A stretch of DNA of 64,000 nucleotides from Ignavibacteriales bacterium UBA1304 (GCA_002307295.1 DBTY01000007.1:1-64000), one strand, 5' to 3'; shown: positions 1 to 9,703, counted from the first letter of the stretch. Notes: a model not told the origin generated them from the letters alone. Translations and numbers: made by a program.

Positions 1-315
1 AACGTCGTGAGACAGTTCGGTCCCTATCCTATGCGGGCGCAGGATACTTGAGAAGGGTCGTTTTTAGTACGAGAGGACCGAAATGAACGAACCTCTAGTG
101 AACCAATTATCACGCCAGTGGTACGGTTGGGTAGCTACGTTCGGTTGTGATAAGCACTGAAAGCATCTAAGTGCGAAGCACGCTTCAAGATTATGTATCC
201 CTCCTGATTTATCAGGACTCAAGACCCCTCGGAGATGACGAGGTTGATAGGTCACCGATGTAAGCCAAGCAATTGGTTCAGTCTAGTGATACTAATAGGT
301 CGTGAGGCTTATCCA
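1..315 (+). rRNA. 23S ribosomal RNA, 3' end (partial)
   Basis: The window opens inside domain VI of 23S rRNA. The sarcin-ricin loop core AGTACGAGAGGACCG at 66-80 is diagnostic. The conserved 3' tail reads through to GTGAGGCTTATCC near 302-314. The 5' part lies outside the window. The exact 3' end is uncertain by a few bases, because its helix partner is at the missing 5' end. The gene is co-oriented with the 5S gene downstream, so this is the tail of a 16S-23S-5S operon. Confidence 0.97.
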
Positions 316-393
316 ATTATTTTTATATACAGACATACAGTGTTATAGGCTCAACTCTTTCTTTCTTTCATTATTTTTATTGATTTTGATTTT

Positions 394-505
<112 letters not shown>

Positions 506-517
506 ATTTTATTTTTA

Positions 518-550
518 AAAATCCCCTGTTTATAGCAGGGGATTTTTTTT
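518..550 (+). terminator. Rho-independent terminator of the rRNA operon
   Basis: A perfect 8-bp stem ATCCCCTG (521-528) / CAGGGGAT (536-543) with a short AT loop is followed by a run of T. It sits 16 nt after the 5S end and closes the operon. Confidence 0.9.
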
Positions 551-696
551 GTCTATTTCTTCACTTTATTTTTATATCTACAACTATAGTTTATATGTTG
601 CAAATATCTTTATTACCCACTTACATTCTTTAATTAATATTTGTAAATTGCTATATTAAAATATGATTTTATAATTTAACAGAACGGCAAGCTTAA

Positions 697-1701
697 ATGT
701 TAAAAATTGCAGAAAATTTGCGTAAAAAATTAAAATGGGGAATTGCTGGCTGTGGAAGATTTACTGAAACCGGTTTTTTACCTACTATTAAGCTTTTAAG
801 AAGAAGCGTCGTACAGTCTGTTTTTAGCAAAGATCATGCTCGAGCTAAATATATCTCAGAGAAATTTTCTATATCTGATAGTTTTTCCAATTATGACGAA
901 TTTCTTAAGTCTGATATTGACGCAGTTTATATTAGCAGCGTTAATTCTGAACATTACGAACAGGTAATTAAAGCAGCTAATGCAGGTAAACACATCTTAT
1001 GTGAAAAACCTTTAGCTATAACTTCTGTTCAGGCAGAAGAAATGGTCAAAGCATGCGAAGTTAACCACGTCCAGTTTTCTGTCGATTACACTCAACGTTT
1101 CCATCCTATAGTAAAAAAAGCCAAAGAAATTATTGACGACCAGATGCTTGGAAAACTCGTTTCTATGCAAATAAATTATAACGTCCATTATCCGCCTGAC
1201 GATAATTTTAGATTTAAAAAAGAACTAAGCGGAGGAGGCGTATTAAGGGATTTAGGAACTCATCTAATTGATCTAATGCGTTATTTAGGAGGCGAAATTA
1301 CTTGTATAGATGGAATTGTAGACGATATGATTTATAAAAGTGAAGTCGACGATATGGCTATTGCTATTGTTAAATTTGAAAAAGGCGGCTACGGTACTTT
1401 TAATGTTTCTTATAATAACAAAAAGAGTTTCAACAGAATTGAAGTGCTTGGCTATACAGGCGCTTTAAGTATTGAAAACATGGTTAGCGTAAGGCAATCA
1501 TCGGCAAAAATGACTATTCTTTTAGATGGCGAAGGGAAAAAAGCTTTCCACAAAAGAGGTAATAAGCTATTAAATACGCTTAAATCAGTTCAAAAGTCGT
1601 TTTTAGCTAATGAAACTCCTTTAGTTACAGGATATGACGGATTAGTAAATTTAAGATTAATAGAAGAATTAGAGCGAAAATGTCTGGCTCGGAAGAACTA
1701 A
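697..1701 (+). CDS. Gfo/Idh/MocA-family NAD(P)-dependent oxidoreductase
   Basis: A 334-residue cytoplasmic dehydrogenase of the glucose-fructose oxidoreductase/inositol dehydrogenase family. The N-terminal Rossmann fold shows GIAGCG at residues 15-20. The family signature EKP is at 103-105 and its Lys takes part in catalysis. The substrate-domain motif GGxLxDxGxH is seen as GGVLRDLGTHLID near 170-182, with D175 and H179 in the usual active-site positions. The length is typical. About 11 residues precede the first beta strand, so a slightly later start is possible; no strong ribosome binding site decides it. The 3' end overlaps the next gene by 22 nt, which suggests translational coupling with the aldolase and joint sugar or polyol metabolism. 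The substrate cannot be read from sequence. Confidence 0.88.
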   Translation: MLKIAENLRKKLKWGIAGCGRFTETGFLPTIKLLRRSVVQSVFSKDHARAKYISEKFSISDSFSNYDEFLKSDIDAVYISSVNSEHYEQVIKAANAGKHILCEKPLAITSVQAEEMVKACEVNHVQFSVDYTQRFHPIVKKAKEIIDDQMLGKLVSMQINYNVHYPPDDNFRFKKELSGGGVLRDLGTHLIDLMRYLGGEITCIDGIVDDMIYKSEVDDMAIAIVKFEKGGYGTFNVSYNNKKSFNRIEVLGYTGALSIENMVSVRQSSAKMTILLDGEGKKAFHKRGNKLLNTLKSVQKSFLANETPLVTGYDGLVNLRLIEELERKCLARKN

Positions 1702-2330
1702 TTAAGATATGTCATAAAGTTTACGAAAAAGGATTTGTCTCCGCCTATGACGGAAATTTATCAATGAGAATTTCTACCGATAGATTTTTTATTACGCGTT
1801 CTGGCGTTTGCAAAGGAGAAGTTAAAGAGACTGATATTTTGGAAATAGACGGTTCTGGCAATAAAATTAAAGGCGAAGGGAAAGTTACAACAGAATATAA
1901 AATTCATATTTTGGCATATAATAATCGTCCGGAAATAAATGCAGTTATTCATTGCCATCCGGTTTATTCTACTGCTTTTGCCGCTAAGGAAGAAGGATTT
2001 GAGAACCCAGTATTCCCAGAAGTTGTTTTAACTTTAGGCAAAATACCTCTATGCAAATATGCTACTCCTTCTACTGATGAACTTCCTGAAAGTATGGAGC
2101 CATACATTAATGATTGCAATGCGTTGTTATTGCAAAATCATGGAGCGGTAACATTTGGAAGTTCAATTAATGATGCTTATTATAAAATGGAAAAATTAGA
2201 GCATATAGCTAAGACTTTGTTTGTCGCTCGTCTGCTTGGCGGCGAAAAAAATATACCGGAGCAAAAGCTCAAACAATTGTACGAAATTGCAGAATCGACA
2301 TATAATCTGAAACCAAACAGCAAGTACTAA
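1680..2330 (+). CDS. Class II aldolase/adducin-family protein (sugar-phosphate aldolase or epimerase)
   Basis: 216 residues, matching fuculose-1-phosphate aldolase/ribulose-5-phosphate 4-epimerase enzymes. The zinc ligands HCH at 91-93 and H154 (QNHG) are present, as is the catalytic glutamate E72 in TEYKIH. The phosphate-binding DGNLS is at 24-28. Such enzymes cleave or epimerise phosphorylated sugars in the cytoplasm. The ATG lies inside the end of the preceding oxidoreductase, so the two are probably co-translated. Fuculose-, rhamnulose- or ribulose-phosphate specificity cannot be told apart here. Confidence 0.87.
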   Translation: MSGSEELIKICHKVYEKGFVSAYDGNLSMRISTDRFFITRSGVCKGEVKETDILEIDGSGNKIKGEGKVTTEYKIHILAYNNRPEINAVIHCHPVYSTAFAAKEEGFENPVFPEVVLTLGKIPLCKYATPSTDELPESMEPYINDCNALLLQNHGAVTFGSSINDAYYKMEKLEHIAKTLFVARLLGGEKNIPEQKLKQLYEIAESTYNLKPNSKY

Positions 2331-2428
2331 TTAGCCTAGTTGCATATATAATAATTTTGTTATGTAGTATGGCGGAATTCTAAGGCCTCGTTATCCGGGG
2401 TTAAATTTGAAATGTTTAAGGATATTAA

Positions 2429-3427
2429 ATGGCAAATAAAATGAAAATAGCTCTTTTAGTCGGCGGCGCATCGTCGGAAAGAGAAGTGTCAAAATCTTCT
2501 GGCAAAGCAATATATGAAGCTCTAAAAAAACTTGGTTATGAACCCGCGTTAATTGATCCCGCTTATGGAACAAATCAACCAGCCAAAGTAGAAGACTTTT
2601 TTGCAGAAAAAGATACTGCGGAAGTTAAAAATACAAATTACTTAGCCGCGCTAAATTCTACCATACTAAAAGATGTTGATCTTGTTTTTATTGGGTTGCA
2701 TGGAAAATATGGCGAAGACGGATTAATTCAGTCTCTGCTTGATCTTAAAGGAATTAAATATACCGGTTCCGGCGTATTGGCAAGCGCAATAGCTATGGAT
2801 AAAGAAATGTCCAAGATTCTTTTCCGTTATTATAATATTAGCACTCCAAATTGGTTAGTAGCTGATAAACAAAGCGACATTGCAGAAATAGCCAGGCAAA
2901 TAAAAGAAGATATTGGTTTGCCTTATGTAGTAAAACCAAACGATCAGGGATCTACTGTCGGCCTGTCAATTTGTAATGAAGAGTCAGAGTTGGAAAAAGC
3001 TTTAGAGCTTGCATTAAACTATTCCGATAAGGCGGTAATTGAAGAGTTTATCCCAGGTAGAGAACTGACTATTGGCATCCTTGGCGAGCAGGTTTTGCCT
3101 GTGCTGGAAATTAAACCAAAGCACAGCTATTACGATTACAAATGCAAATATACCGCCGGAATGAGCGAGCATATAGTACCAGCCGATATTCCGGCTTCTG
3201 TTGCAGAAGACATGCAGAATGAGGCTTTAAATGCATTTAAGGCTCTTGGCTGCAAAGGCTATGGACGAGCAGATTTTAGGTTAAGCGACGATATGAACTA
3301 TTATTGTCTTGAGTTTAACACGCTTCCAGGAATGACTTCTACCAGCCTTGTGCCTGATATGGCAAAAGCAATCGGGTTAACTTTTGAAGACCTAATTGAA
3401 AAGATAATTACCGTTGCAGTGAAATGA
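2429..3427 (+). CDS. ddl: D-alanine--D-alanine ligase
   Basis: 332 residues. It joins two D-alanines with ATP to make the dipeptide for peptidoglycan precursors. ATP-grasp features seen: N-terminal GGxSxER (VGGASSEREV at 11-20), HGKYGEDG at 91-98, VKPNDQGSTVG at 168-178, EFIPGREL at 206-213, GRADFR at 279-284, and the metal-binding LEFNTLPGMT at 294-303. Either ATG at 2429 or 2441 could be used. The stop overlaps the start of the next gene by 4 nt (ATGA). The neighbours fit a cell-wall and division cluster, although mur genes are not adjacent. Confidence 0.95.
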   Translation: MANKMKIALLVGGASSEREVSKSSGKAIYEALKKLGYEPALIDPAYGTNQPAKVEDFFAEKDTAEVKNTNYLAALNSTILKDVDLVFIGLHGKYGEDGLIQSLLDLKGIKYTGSGVLASAIAMDKEMSKILFRYYNISTPNWLVADKQSDIAEIARQIKEDIGLPYVVKPNDQGSTVGLSICNEESELEKALELALNYSDKAVIEEFIPGRELTIGILGEQVLPVLEIKPKHSYYDYKCKYTAGMSEHIVPADIPASVAEDMQNEALNAFKALGCKGYGRADFRLSDDMNYYCLEFNTLPGMTSTSLVPDMAKAIGLTFEDLIEKIITVAVK

Positions 3428-3717
3428 AATCTTTTTTTCAAAAAAAATACATGCTGACGCTTGGAGGTTTGCTGTTTGCAGTCGGGTTGTTTTTCATGTT
3501 TTTTGGCGAGAGCGGATTATGGAAATACATGAAGCTGAAAAACGAGCTTAAAGGCGTGCAAATGGAAATTGAACAGACAGAAAACGAAAATAAAGCTCTG
3601 CAAAATGAAATTGACTCTGTAAAAAATAAAGTGCCTGCAAAGATTGAAAGGGTTGCGCGCGAAAAGCATAATATGATACGGAAGAATGAAACCGTAATTG
3701 ACGTTATTGAAAAGTAA
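3424..3717 (+). CDS. FtsB/DivIC-like septum formation initiator protein
   Basis: 97 residues. One N-terminal membrane segment (about 9-28) is followed by a charged heptad coiled coil (about 36-70, KNELKGVQMEIEQTENEN) and a short C-terminal segment with ERVAREKHNMIRKNE. This is the layout of FtsB/DivIC, which bridges FtsL and FtsQ at the divisome. The start overlaps the ddl stop (ATGA), so it is translated with ddl. Assignment rests on architecture and the VAREKHNMI segment, since primary conservation in this family is weak. Confidence 0.8.
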   Translation: MKSFFQKKYMLTLGGLLFAVGLFFMFFGESGLWKYMKLKNELKGVQMEIEQTENENKALQNEIDSVKNKVPAKIERVAREKHNMIRKNETVIDVIEK

Positions 3718-3731
3718 GCAATGAGCAGCAT

Positions 3732-5027
3732 GTGGATAAAGACTTAAAAATTCCTTCTATCCCGTTGGCCGAAAGGGTCAGGCCTAGAGATATAAAAGAC
3801 TTTCAGGGGCAAAATAAGCTGTTGGATCAAGGGAAGCCTATCCGTCTTATGATAGATAACGACGTGTTAACCTCGTTTATTTTATGGGGGCCTCCCGGTA
3901 CTGGCAAAACAACAATTGCAAGGATTATTGCAGAGCATACAAAATCAGAATTCTTCCAGATTAACGCTGTTTCTTCCGGGGTAAAAGATATTAGGGAAAT
4001 TACAGAAAAAGCAAGAGTTAACAGAGCCGCAGGGAAGAGAACTATCCTTTTTATAGATGAAATTCACCGCTTTAGCAAATCGCAGCAGGATTCCCTTCTA
4101 AACCCGGTCGAATCGGGCGACATAATACTTATTGGCGCAACGACTGAAAATCCTTCTTTTGAAGTAATTCCGGCTTTAAGATCGCGCGTAAGAATTTTTG
4201 TGCTTGAAGAATTATCAAAGGATAATTTGAAGAGTATTCTTGACAACTCAATTAATAGCGATGAATTTTTAAGCAAGCTAAGCATAGAAAAAATAGACTA
4301 TGATTTTTTAATGTACGTCTCCGGCGGCGATGCCAGAACGCTGCTTAATGTTTTTGAAGACTGCGTGCTTTATCAGATAAATTCTGGAAAGATAGAAGTC
4401 AACAAGGAAGTGATTGAAAATATTGTCCAGCGGAAAAATATTTTTTATGATAAAGCCGGGGAAGAACATTACAATATTATTTCAGCAATGATAAAGAGCG
4501 TAAGAGGAAGCGATCCCGACGCTGCTTTGTATTGGATGGCAAGAATGATTGCCGGGGGCGAAGACCCTTTGTTTATTGCGCGCAGGCTTATTGTGCTTGC
4601 CTCTGAGGATATTGGCAACGCCTCGCCTAACGCTTTGCTGCTTGCAGAATCGACCTTTCGTTCCATAGAAAAAATTGGCATGCCTGAAGCCAGAATTATT
4701 TTAGCCCAGTGTATTACGTATCTTGCTTCTTCGCCTAAAAGCAACGCCGCTTATATGGGCATTGCGGGCGCTTTGGACGACGTAAAGAATAAACCTTTGT
4801 TTCCAGTCCCTCTTCACTTAAGAAACGCTCCAACCAAACTGATGAAAAATTTGGATTACGGTAAAAATTATAAATATCCTCATAATTTTGAAGGGCATTT
4901 TGTAATGGAAAATTATCTCCCGGAAGAATTAAAGGGGGCTCAGTATTATCAGCCTACGGAAAACGGTCAGGAAAAAAATCTAAAGGAAAGACTTAAAGCC
5001 TTATGGAAGGGGAAAAAGAAATACTAA
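3732..5027 (+). CDS. rarA: Replication-associated recombination protein A (MgsA/WHIP AAA ATPase)
   Basis: 431 residues, the usual length. It is a clamp-loader-like AAA+ ATPase acting at stalled replication forks. Walker A GPPGTGKT is at 53-60, Walker B LFIDE at 106-110, sensor 1 ATTEN at 136-140 and the arginine-finger strand SRVRIF at 151-156. The C-terminal MgsA region contains GGEDPLFIARR and the tail motif NFEGHFVMENYLPEEL. The start is GTG at 3732, 14 nt after the FtsB-like stop, with no good Shine-Dalgarno sequence, so it may be coupled to the upstream genes. Confidence 0.94.
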   Translation: MDKDLKIPSIPLAERVRPRDIKDFQGQNKLLDQGKPIRLMIDNDVLTSFILWGPPGTGKTTIARIIAEHTKSEFFQINAVSSGVKDIREITEKARVNRAAGKRTILFIDEIHRFSKSQQDSLLNPVESGDIILIGATTENPSFEVIPALRSRVRIFVLEELSKDNLKSILDNSINSDEFLSKLSIEKIDYDFLMYVSGGDARTLLNVFEDCVLYQINSGKIEVNKEVIENIVQRKNIFYDKAGEEHYNIISAMIKSVRGSDPDAALYWMARMIAGGEDPLFIARRLIVLASEDIGNASPNALLLAESTFRSIEKIGMPEARIILAQCITYLASSPKSNAAYMGIAGALDDVKNKPLFPVPLHLRNAPTKLMKNLDYGKNYKYPHNFEGHFVMENYLPEELKGAQYYQPTENGQEKNLKERLKALWKGKKKY

Positions 5028-5229
5028 GCTTTTATATAATAATATAATTGGCGTTTCTTCACAAAATCAATTCATTAGCCTCTGTCTCAAACCAACGTTA
5101 AATCTGGATATTTAAGAAAATAAGCTGTATAATTGCCGCATTAAATAACTAAAATAATAAGAAATTATTAAGCGAATACGCTCAATATGGATTTCTATTA
5201 CTGAGGTTGAAGAGCGGGGAGGCAATGCA

Positions 5230-5772
5230 ATGGCATATTATGATCCCCAGATACATCATCGCAGATCAATAAGGCTAAAAAAATACGACTATTCACGCGA
5301 AGGATTGTATTATATTACGCTGTGCGTAAAGGATAGGTTTCATCTGTTTGGCCAAATAATAAACGAACAAATGGCGTTAAATGAATATGGCGAAATCGTA
5401 AAAACCGAATGGTTGAAAATTCCGGAAACGCGTCCCAATATCCAGTTAGGCGAATATATCGTGATGCCGGATCATTTTCATGGAATAATTATAATTGGGG
5501 CGGATTCGGTAGGGGCGATTCTCGGAGGGGCGATTCATGAATCGCCCCAACCGAACGAATCGCCCCTACAACGCCGGAAAATGGTTTTACCCAAAATTAT
5601 CGGACGTTTTAAAATGGTTTCGTCAAAACAAATTAATTTATTGCGCAACACGCCGGGAATTCCGGTTTGGCAGCGGGATTATTACGAACATATCATCCGC
5701 GACGAGCGGGCGTTTTTAAATATATCCAGCTATATTATTAATAATCCACGAAACTGGCGTAAGAACCATTGA
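5230..5772 (+). CDS. REP-associated tyrosine transposase (RAYT, TnpA_REP / Y1 HUH family)
   Basis: 180 residues. The HUH motif is DHFHG at 81-85 within VMPDHFHGIII. The C-terminal helix WQRDYYEHIIRDE (147-159) carries the candidate catalytic tyrosine (Y151 or Y152). The ending YIINNPRNW is typical of this family. RAYTs are domesticated single-strand transposases linked to short palindromic REP repeats. A strong Shine-Dalgarno sequence (GGGGAGG, 5215-5221) precedes the ATG. No terminal repeats or partner genes are visible, so it is a solitary gene rather than a complete insertion sequence. The linker at residues 94-114 is encoded by palindromic repeats, listed separately. Confidence 0.9.
   Translation: MAYYDPQIHHRRSIRLKKYDYSREGLYYITLCVKDRFHLFGQIINEQMALNEYGEIVKTEWLKIPETRPNIQLGEYIVMPDHFHGIIIIGADSVGAILGGAIHESPQPNESPLQRRKMVLPKIIGRFKMVSSKQINLLRNTPGIPVWQRDYYEHIIRDERAFLNISSYIINNPRNWRKNH
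5509..5569. repeat. Nested REP-like palindromes inside the RAYT gene
   Basis: The outer arms GTAGGGGCGATTC (5509-5521) and GAATCGCCCCTAC (5557-5569) are perfect reverse complements. Inside them TCGG (5522-5525) pairs with CCGA (5551-5554). The centre 5527-5548 is a perfect 22-nt palindrome made of GGGGCGATTCA and its complement. The unit GGGGCGATTC thus occurs twice on each strand, and a decayed copy (GGGGCGGATTCG) starts near 5498. The whole block is translated in frame as the protein linker. Confidence 0.9.
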
Positions 5773-6021
5773 TAATTAATTAAAACATGATTGTTTATTT
5801 TGTACGATAACGGACACAGTTGTTCGTTTCCGCACATGATTTATTTAAACAAGTTGAGCATTATTTGTATTTTTTAGCAGTTCTCATCTGGCGCTAAATT
5901 TGTTTATACTATGATAGATATATTTAGTTAATAAACTTTTTGAAATGGCCGGTAATAAATAAGCGAATCTTTGTAAAATTAAAACAAATCTGATATTTGA
6001 AAAAAATACGAGAATTGGGTA

Positions 6022-8424
6022 ATGCTAAAAAATTATTTTTTGGTGACCTTAAGAAATTTATTAAAATACAAGACGTATTCATTTATAAATATAATTGGAT
6101 TCTCTGTTGCTTTAACGCCAGTGATACTCGCTTTTCTTTTCATATCTTATGAATACAGTTATGATACATGGAATAAAAACTATAGCAGAATTTATCGTGT
6201 AACAAGGGAGGGGAAAGATTATATTAATGGAGGGCAGGCTCAAGGTTGTGTGATGCCTGGCCCGTTTGCGGAAGCGCTTAAAGAAGAAATGCCCGAAGTA
6301 GAATACGCCGCGCGCGTTTTACCGAGTACGGAAACTATCAGTTATAAAGGAACCGGGTTTACAGAGGAGGCGGTTCTTTTTACTGACCCGGATTTTATGA
6401 AAATCTTTACGGTTGAATTAATTAGCGGTAATGCTCCTCTTAATATTTCAATCCCCAATTATATCTTTTTTTCGGAAAGCATGGCGCGAAAATACTTCGG
6501 CGCCGAAAATCCTATAGGCAAGACTGTTACAGTAAGGGGCTTATATGATTTGACAATTAGAGGAGTATATAAAGATCTTCCGAAAAATTCGCATATCAGG
6601 GCAAATTTTATAGTCCCGGCGAATCTTGAAAATGGAAGCTCTGCAGCGTTTGGCAATATTTCAGGATGGAGGCTAGCCAAGTTCCCGGTTTATTATTTGC
6701 TGAAAGAAAACGCAAAATCGGACGCAGTAGATGGTAAAATTCCCGGATTATTTAAAAAGTATATTGGCAAATATGATGATATCTCCCGCTATTTTTCTCA
6801 GCCTTTGAAATATATTCATCTTAATTCAAAATTTAAATCTTATGGCGGCAATAAAAGCGAAATAATTAACGGAAAAGATACTGTCTATTTCTATGCTACT
6901 GCGGCTTTTATGATGCTTTTAATTGCGTGTATAAATTATATTAACCTTTCTACCGCACGTTTTTCGCAAAGGGTAAAAGAAATAAGCGTTCGTAAGATAA
7001 TAGGCGCGGGAAAGGCGCAATTAATTACGCAAATATTGACCGAAACATTCGTCCTGACGTTTGGATCGCTGATAATTACGTTGGCTCTTACGGCATCAAT
7101 TCTTCCATATTTTAATTTATATGTCGAGCGTGATATTCAGCTTAATTTTAGTATGCTGATTGAAATTGCCGCGCTTACTTGTGTTATAAGTTTTCTTACA
7201 GGGCTTTATCCGGCGCTGTTTATTTCCAGCGTTCAGCCGCTTTCATTTTTTAGGGGGAAAAGTATTTCTTTATCTAATCCTTTATTCCGAAAAACTCTTA
7301 TAGTCGTTCAATTTGTACTAACAGTAACCTTCGTTTTCTGCGCTATTGCTGTAAAGCGGCAATTGGATTATGCAACTGAATCAGATTTAGGATACCGCAC
7401 AAAAGATATACTCAATGTGAATTTGAGAGGGATAGACAACAAAATATCTGCAACTGCATTACGGGAAGAAATTAGCCGCTATCCCGGTATTGAAGCGGCT
7501 TCTCTATCTTTTGGTCCGCCCAATATGGTGTGCGCAAGAGGAGATGTAAGCTTTGAAGGTAAACCCGCCAACACATATTTTGAAGTATCACAATATGCTA
7601 TTGACGAAAACTTCCTTGATTTATATGAGATGAAAATTATTAAAGGGCGTAAATACTCAAAAGACTATCCAACTGATATTGCCGAAGGGATACTTGTTAA
7701 CGAAACAACTGTAAAAGAAGCAGGCTGGCAAAACCCAATTGGGAAAATTATCACATTTAATTCCCCATACAGCGGCCTGGATAACCTGGAAACAAGACGC
7801 ATAATCGGAATTGTAAAAGACGCGCATGACCGCTCTTTTAAAAAACAAATACAATCCACTATGTATATTTGCAATATCATGAAAAATATGCAGTTCTTAT
7901 CCGTAAAGATTAAACCAGGCAATATGTCTGTTACCCTAAACTATGTGAAAAATAAATTAGCTCCGTACCAGTCAAAAAATCCATTTACTTATGAATTTTT
8001 AGATGATAACGTCAAAGCTTCGTACCTGTCAGAATTTAAAATATTGAACATTTTTACTCTGTTTTCTTTTTGCGCTGTTTTTATTTCTTGCCTGGGGCTT
8101 TACGGCGTGATATCTTTTACTACAGAAATAAGAAGTAAAGAGGTTGGTATCCGGAAGGTTTTGGGAGCGTCTTCATTGCAGATAGTTGAAGTATTATTTA
8201 AAGAGATGGTATTGCTAATGCTAATAGCAGGAGCCTTGTCGGTTCCGTTATGCTACTATATGATGAACAAGTGGCTATCAGATTTTGCGTATCATATAGA
8301 TATTAAACCTGACATATTTATATTATCTATGTTTATGGTTTATTTAATCGCTTTCGTTTCTATGATTTATCAGGTAGTAAGAGCCTCTTTAAAAAATCCA
8401 GTCGAGACGCTTAAATATGAATAG
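6022..8424 (+). CDS. ABC transporter permease, MacB/FtsX type (two periplasmic and two FtsX modules)
   Basis: 800 residues. Membrane segments are at about 20-42, then three clustered at about 288-410, one at about 426-445, and three near the C-terminus (about 680-790). Two large periplasmic MacB-like core domains lie between them. The N-terminus, with LKNYFLVTLRNLLKYKTYS and then GFSVAL, is the usual opening of Bacteroidota/Ignavibacteria FtsX-like permeases. The motifs EISVRKIIGAG and EVGIRKVLGAS mark the two FtsX modules. Such proteins move lipids, peptides or drugs, or transmit force to envelope enzymes. No cognate ATPase gene is adjacent, so the partner must be encoded elsewhere. The gene stands alone between a RAYT and convergent dprA. 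Confidence 0.88.
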   Translation: MLKNYFLVTLRNLLKYKTYSFINIIGFSVALTPVILAFLFISYEYSYDTWNKNYSRIYRVTREGKDYINGGQAQGCVMPGPFAEALKEEMPEVEYAARVLPSTETISYKGTGFTEEAVLFTDPDFMKIFTVELISGNAPLNISIPNYIFFSESMARKYFGAENPIGKTVTVRGLYDLTIRGVYKDLPKNSHIRANFIVPANLENGSSAAFGNISGWRLAKFPVYYLLKENAKSDAVDGKIPGLFKKYIGKYDDISRYFSQPLKYIHLNSKFKSYGGNKSEIINGKDTVYFYATAAFMMLLIACINYINLSTARFSQRVKEISVRKIIGAGKAQLITQILTETFVLTFGSLIITLALTASILPYFNLYVERDIQLNFSMLIEIAALTCVISFLTGLYPALFISSVQPLSFFRGKSISLSNPLFRKTLIVVQFVLTVTFVFCAIAVKRQLDYATESDLGYRTKDILNVNLRGIDNKISATALREEISRYPGIEAASLSFGPPNMVCARGDVSFEGKPANTYFEVSQYAIDENFLDLYEMKIIKGRKYSKDYPTDIAEGILVNETTVKEAGWQNPIGKIITFNSPYSGLDNLETRRIIGIVKDAHDRSFKKQIQSTMYICNIMKNMQFLSVKIKPGNMSVTLNYVKNKLAPYQSKNPFTYEFLDDNVKASYLSEFKILNIFTLFSFCAVFISCLGLYGVISFTTEIRSKEVGIRKVLGASSLQIVEVLFKEMVLLMLIAGALSVPLCYYMMNKWLSDFAYHIDIKPDIFILSMFMVYLIAFVSMIYQVVRASLKNPVETLKYE

Positions 8425-8483
8425 GAAATTAATATTACCGGCTAAATAGTTTTAAGTTGCAAAAACAACAGGAGGCAAAAAAT

Positions 8484-9608
8484 CTACATCCTTGCAAAAA
8501 CTTTTCCCGGAAGCTGGCGGACAAGGCTTTTGAATTCTAAGTTTAATAAATGCACAAGGCAGTCGGATGTGGATATTGCGCTGATTTCGGCTATCTTATC
8601 TATCTGTAGCGGCTTTTCTGATAAAGTATCGTAAATTTTCTCTTCAAAAATATTCAGATTTTCATTCTGTTTCTTCGGAATATTTTCTCCTAAAACGGGT
8701 TTTAGTTTTAATTCCAATTCGACCAATATATCTTCTGCCGAAGTAATTAGTTTCGCTTCCCCCTTCTGAATCAGCAGATTTGTTCCTTCTGATTGCTTAA
8801 CGCCAAGGTTGCCGGGGACGGCAAAAACCTCTCTATCCTGGTCTAAGGCAAACCGAGCTGTGTTTAACGCGCCCCCCTTCAAGGCGGTCTCGATGATAAC
8901 GCAGCCTAAACTTAAGCCGGAAATAATTCTGTTTCTGCGCGGAAAGTTAGTCCCATCCGGTTTTGTTCCGGGTTCAAACTCAGAAATTATCAGACCGCTT
9001 TCCGCAATTTGTTTAAATAGGTTTTTGTTTTCCGGCGGATAGATTACGTCGAGTCCCGAGCCGATTATAGCAATAGTTCTTTTTTGGTTTGAGATAGCGG
9101 CGGCATGGGCGATAGAATCGATCCCTCTTGCAAGTCCGCTTACAATGGTGATATCCTGAAGCGATAAATCGGTCGCAATTTTTTCAGCCTGCATCTTGCC
9201 GTAATTTGTAGGCAGGCGGGTTCCAACAATTCCAATTGAGTATTTGTCCTGCTCTTCAAAGCTGCCAAGATAATATAAAATTAATGGGGGATCGTAAATC
9301 TTTTTTAAGAGCGGCGGGAATTCTTTATCCCATGCGGTTATTATGTTCGCGTTTAGCTTGTCGAGTTTGTTGAGAGTTTTCTCGAGTTTTTCTTCAATTA
9401 GAGGACGGGTTTTGTGAACTGCCCGTATACGATGCGCTAAATTAGATCCAATCCCTTCAATTTCAGAAAGAGAGCCAGTATCCGCAGAAAGGATATTGCT
9501 TATTGTTCCGAATTTTTTTAAGAGGTTTCTTATCTTAGCGGGGCCAATACCCTCTGTAGAAATAAGAAGTCTTAAATCGGTTAATTGCTCAAAAGATAAT
9601 TTGCTCAA
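8484..9608 (-). CDS. dprA: DNA-processing protein DprA/Smf
   Basis: 374 residues. It binds single-stranded DNA entering during transformation and loads RecA. An N-terminal helix-hairpin-helix/SAM-like region (about 10-70) precedes the extended Rossmann domain (about 124-300), with GTRLPTNYG at 129-137, GLARGIDSIAH at 158-168 and FPRRNRIISGLS at 222-233. A C-terminal winged helix (about 315-374) is kept. The start is TTG at 9608. The next in-frame Met is past residue 130, inside the conserved domain, so TTG or an adjacent rare start must be used. The gene converges on the permease gene with a 59-nt gap. Confidence 0.94.
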   Translation of the reverse strand: MSKLSFEQLTDLRLLISTEGIGPAKIRNLLKKFGTISNILSADTGSLSEIEGIGSNLAHRIRAVHKTRPLIEEKLEKTLNKLDKLNANIITAWDKEFPPLLKKIYDPPLILYYLGSFEEQDKYSIGIVGTRLPTNYGKMQAEKIATDLSLQDITIVSGLARGIDSIAHAAAISNQKRTIAIIGSGLDVIYPPENKNLFKQIAESGLIISEFEPGTKPDGTNFPRRNRIISGLSLGCVIIETALKGGALNTARFALDQDREVFAVPGNLGVKQSEGTNLLIQKGEAKLITSAEDILVELELKLKPVLGENIPKKQNENLNIFEEKIYDTLSEKPLQIDKIAEISAISTSDCLVHLLNLEFKSLVRQLPGKVFARM

Positions 9609-9703
9609 AATCCCTGAAAAATTAATTCCTAAAATTTATGCAACGTCAATTTGATCAACAATACGAATAGTAATGACAGAGAAACTAAATTCAGCACAAA
9701 AAA

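Noticed and set aside
64..255. Open frame on the minus strand across the 23S rRNA
   Set aside because: It lies antisense to highly conserved rRNA; such frames are a well-known annotation artefact.
5537..5719. Second open frame within the RAYT gene
   Set aside because: It arises from the palindromic repeat block in another frame and has no ribosome binding site or family features.
5028..6021. Complete insertion sequence around the RAYT gene
   Set aside because: No terminal inverted repeats or target-site duplication were seen in the flanks, and RAYT genes are normally solitary.
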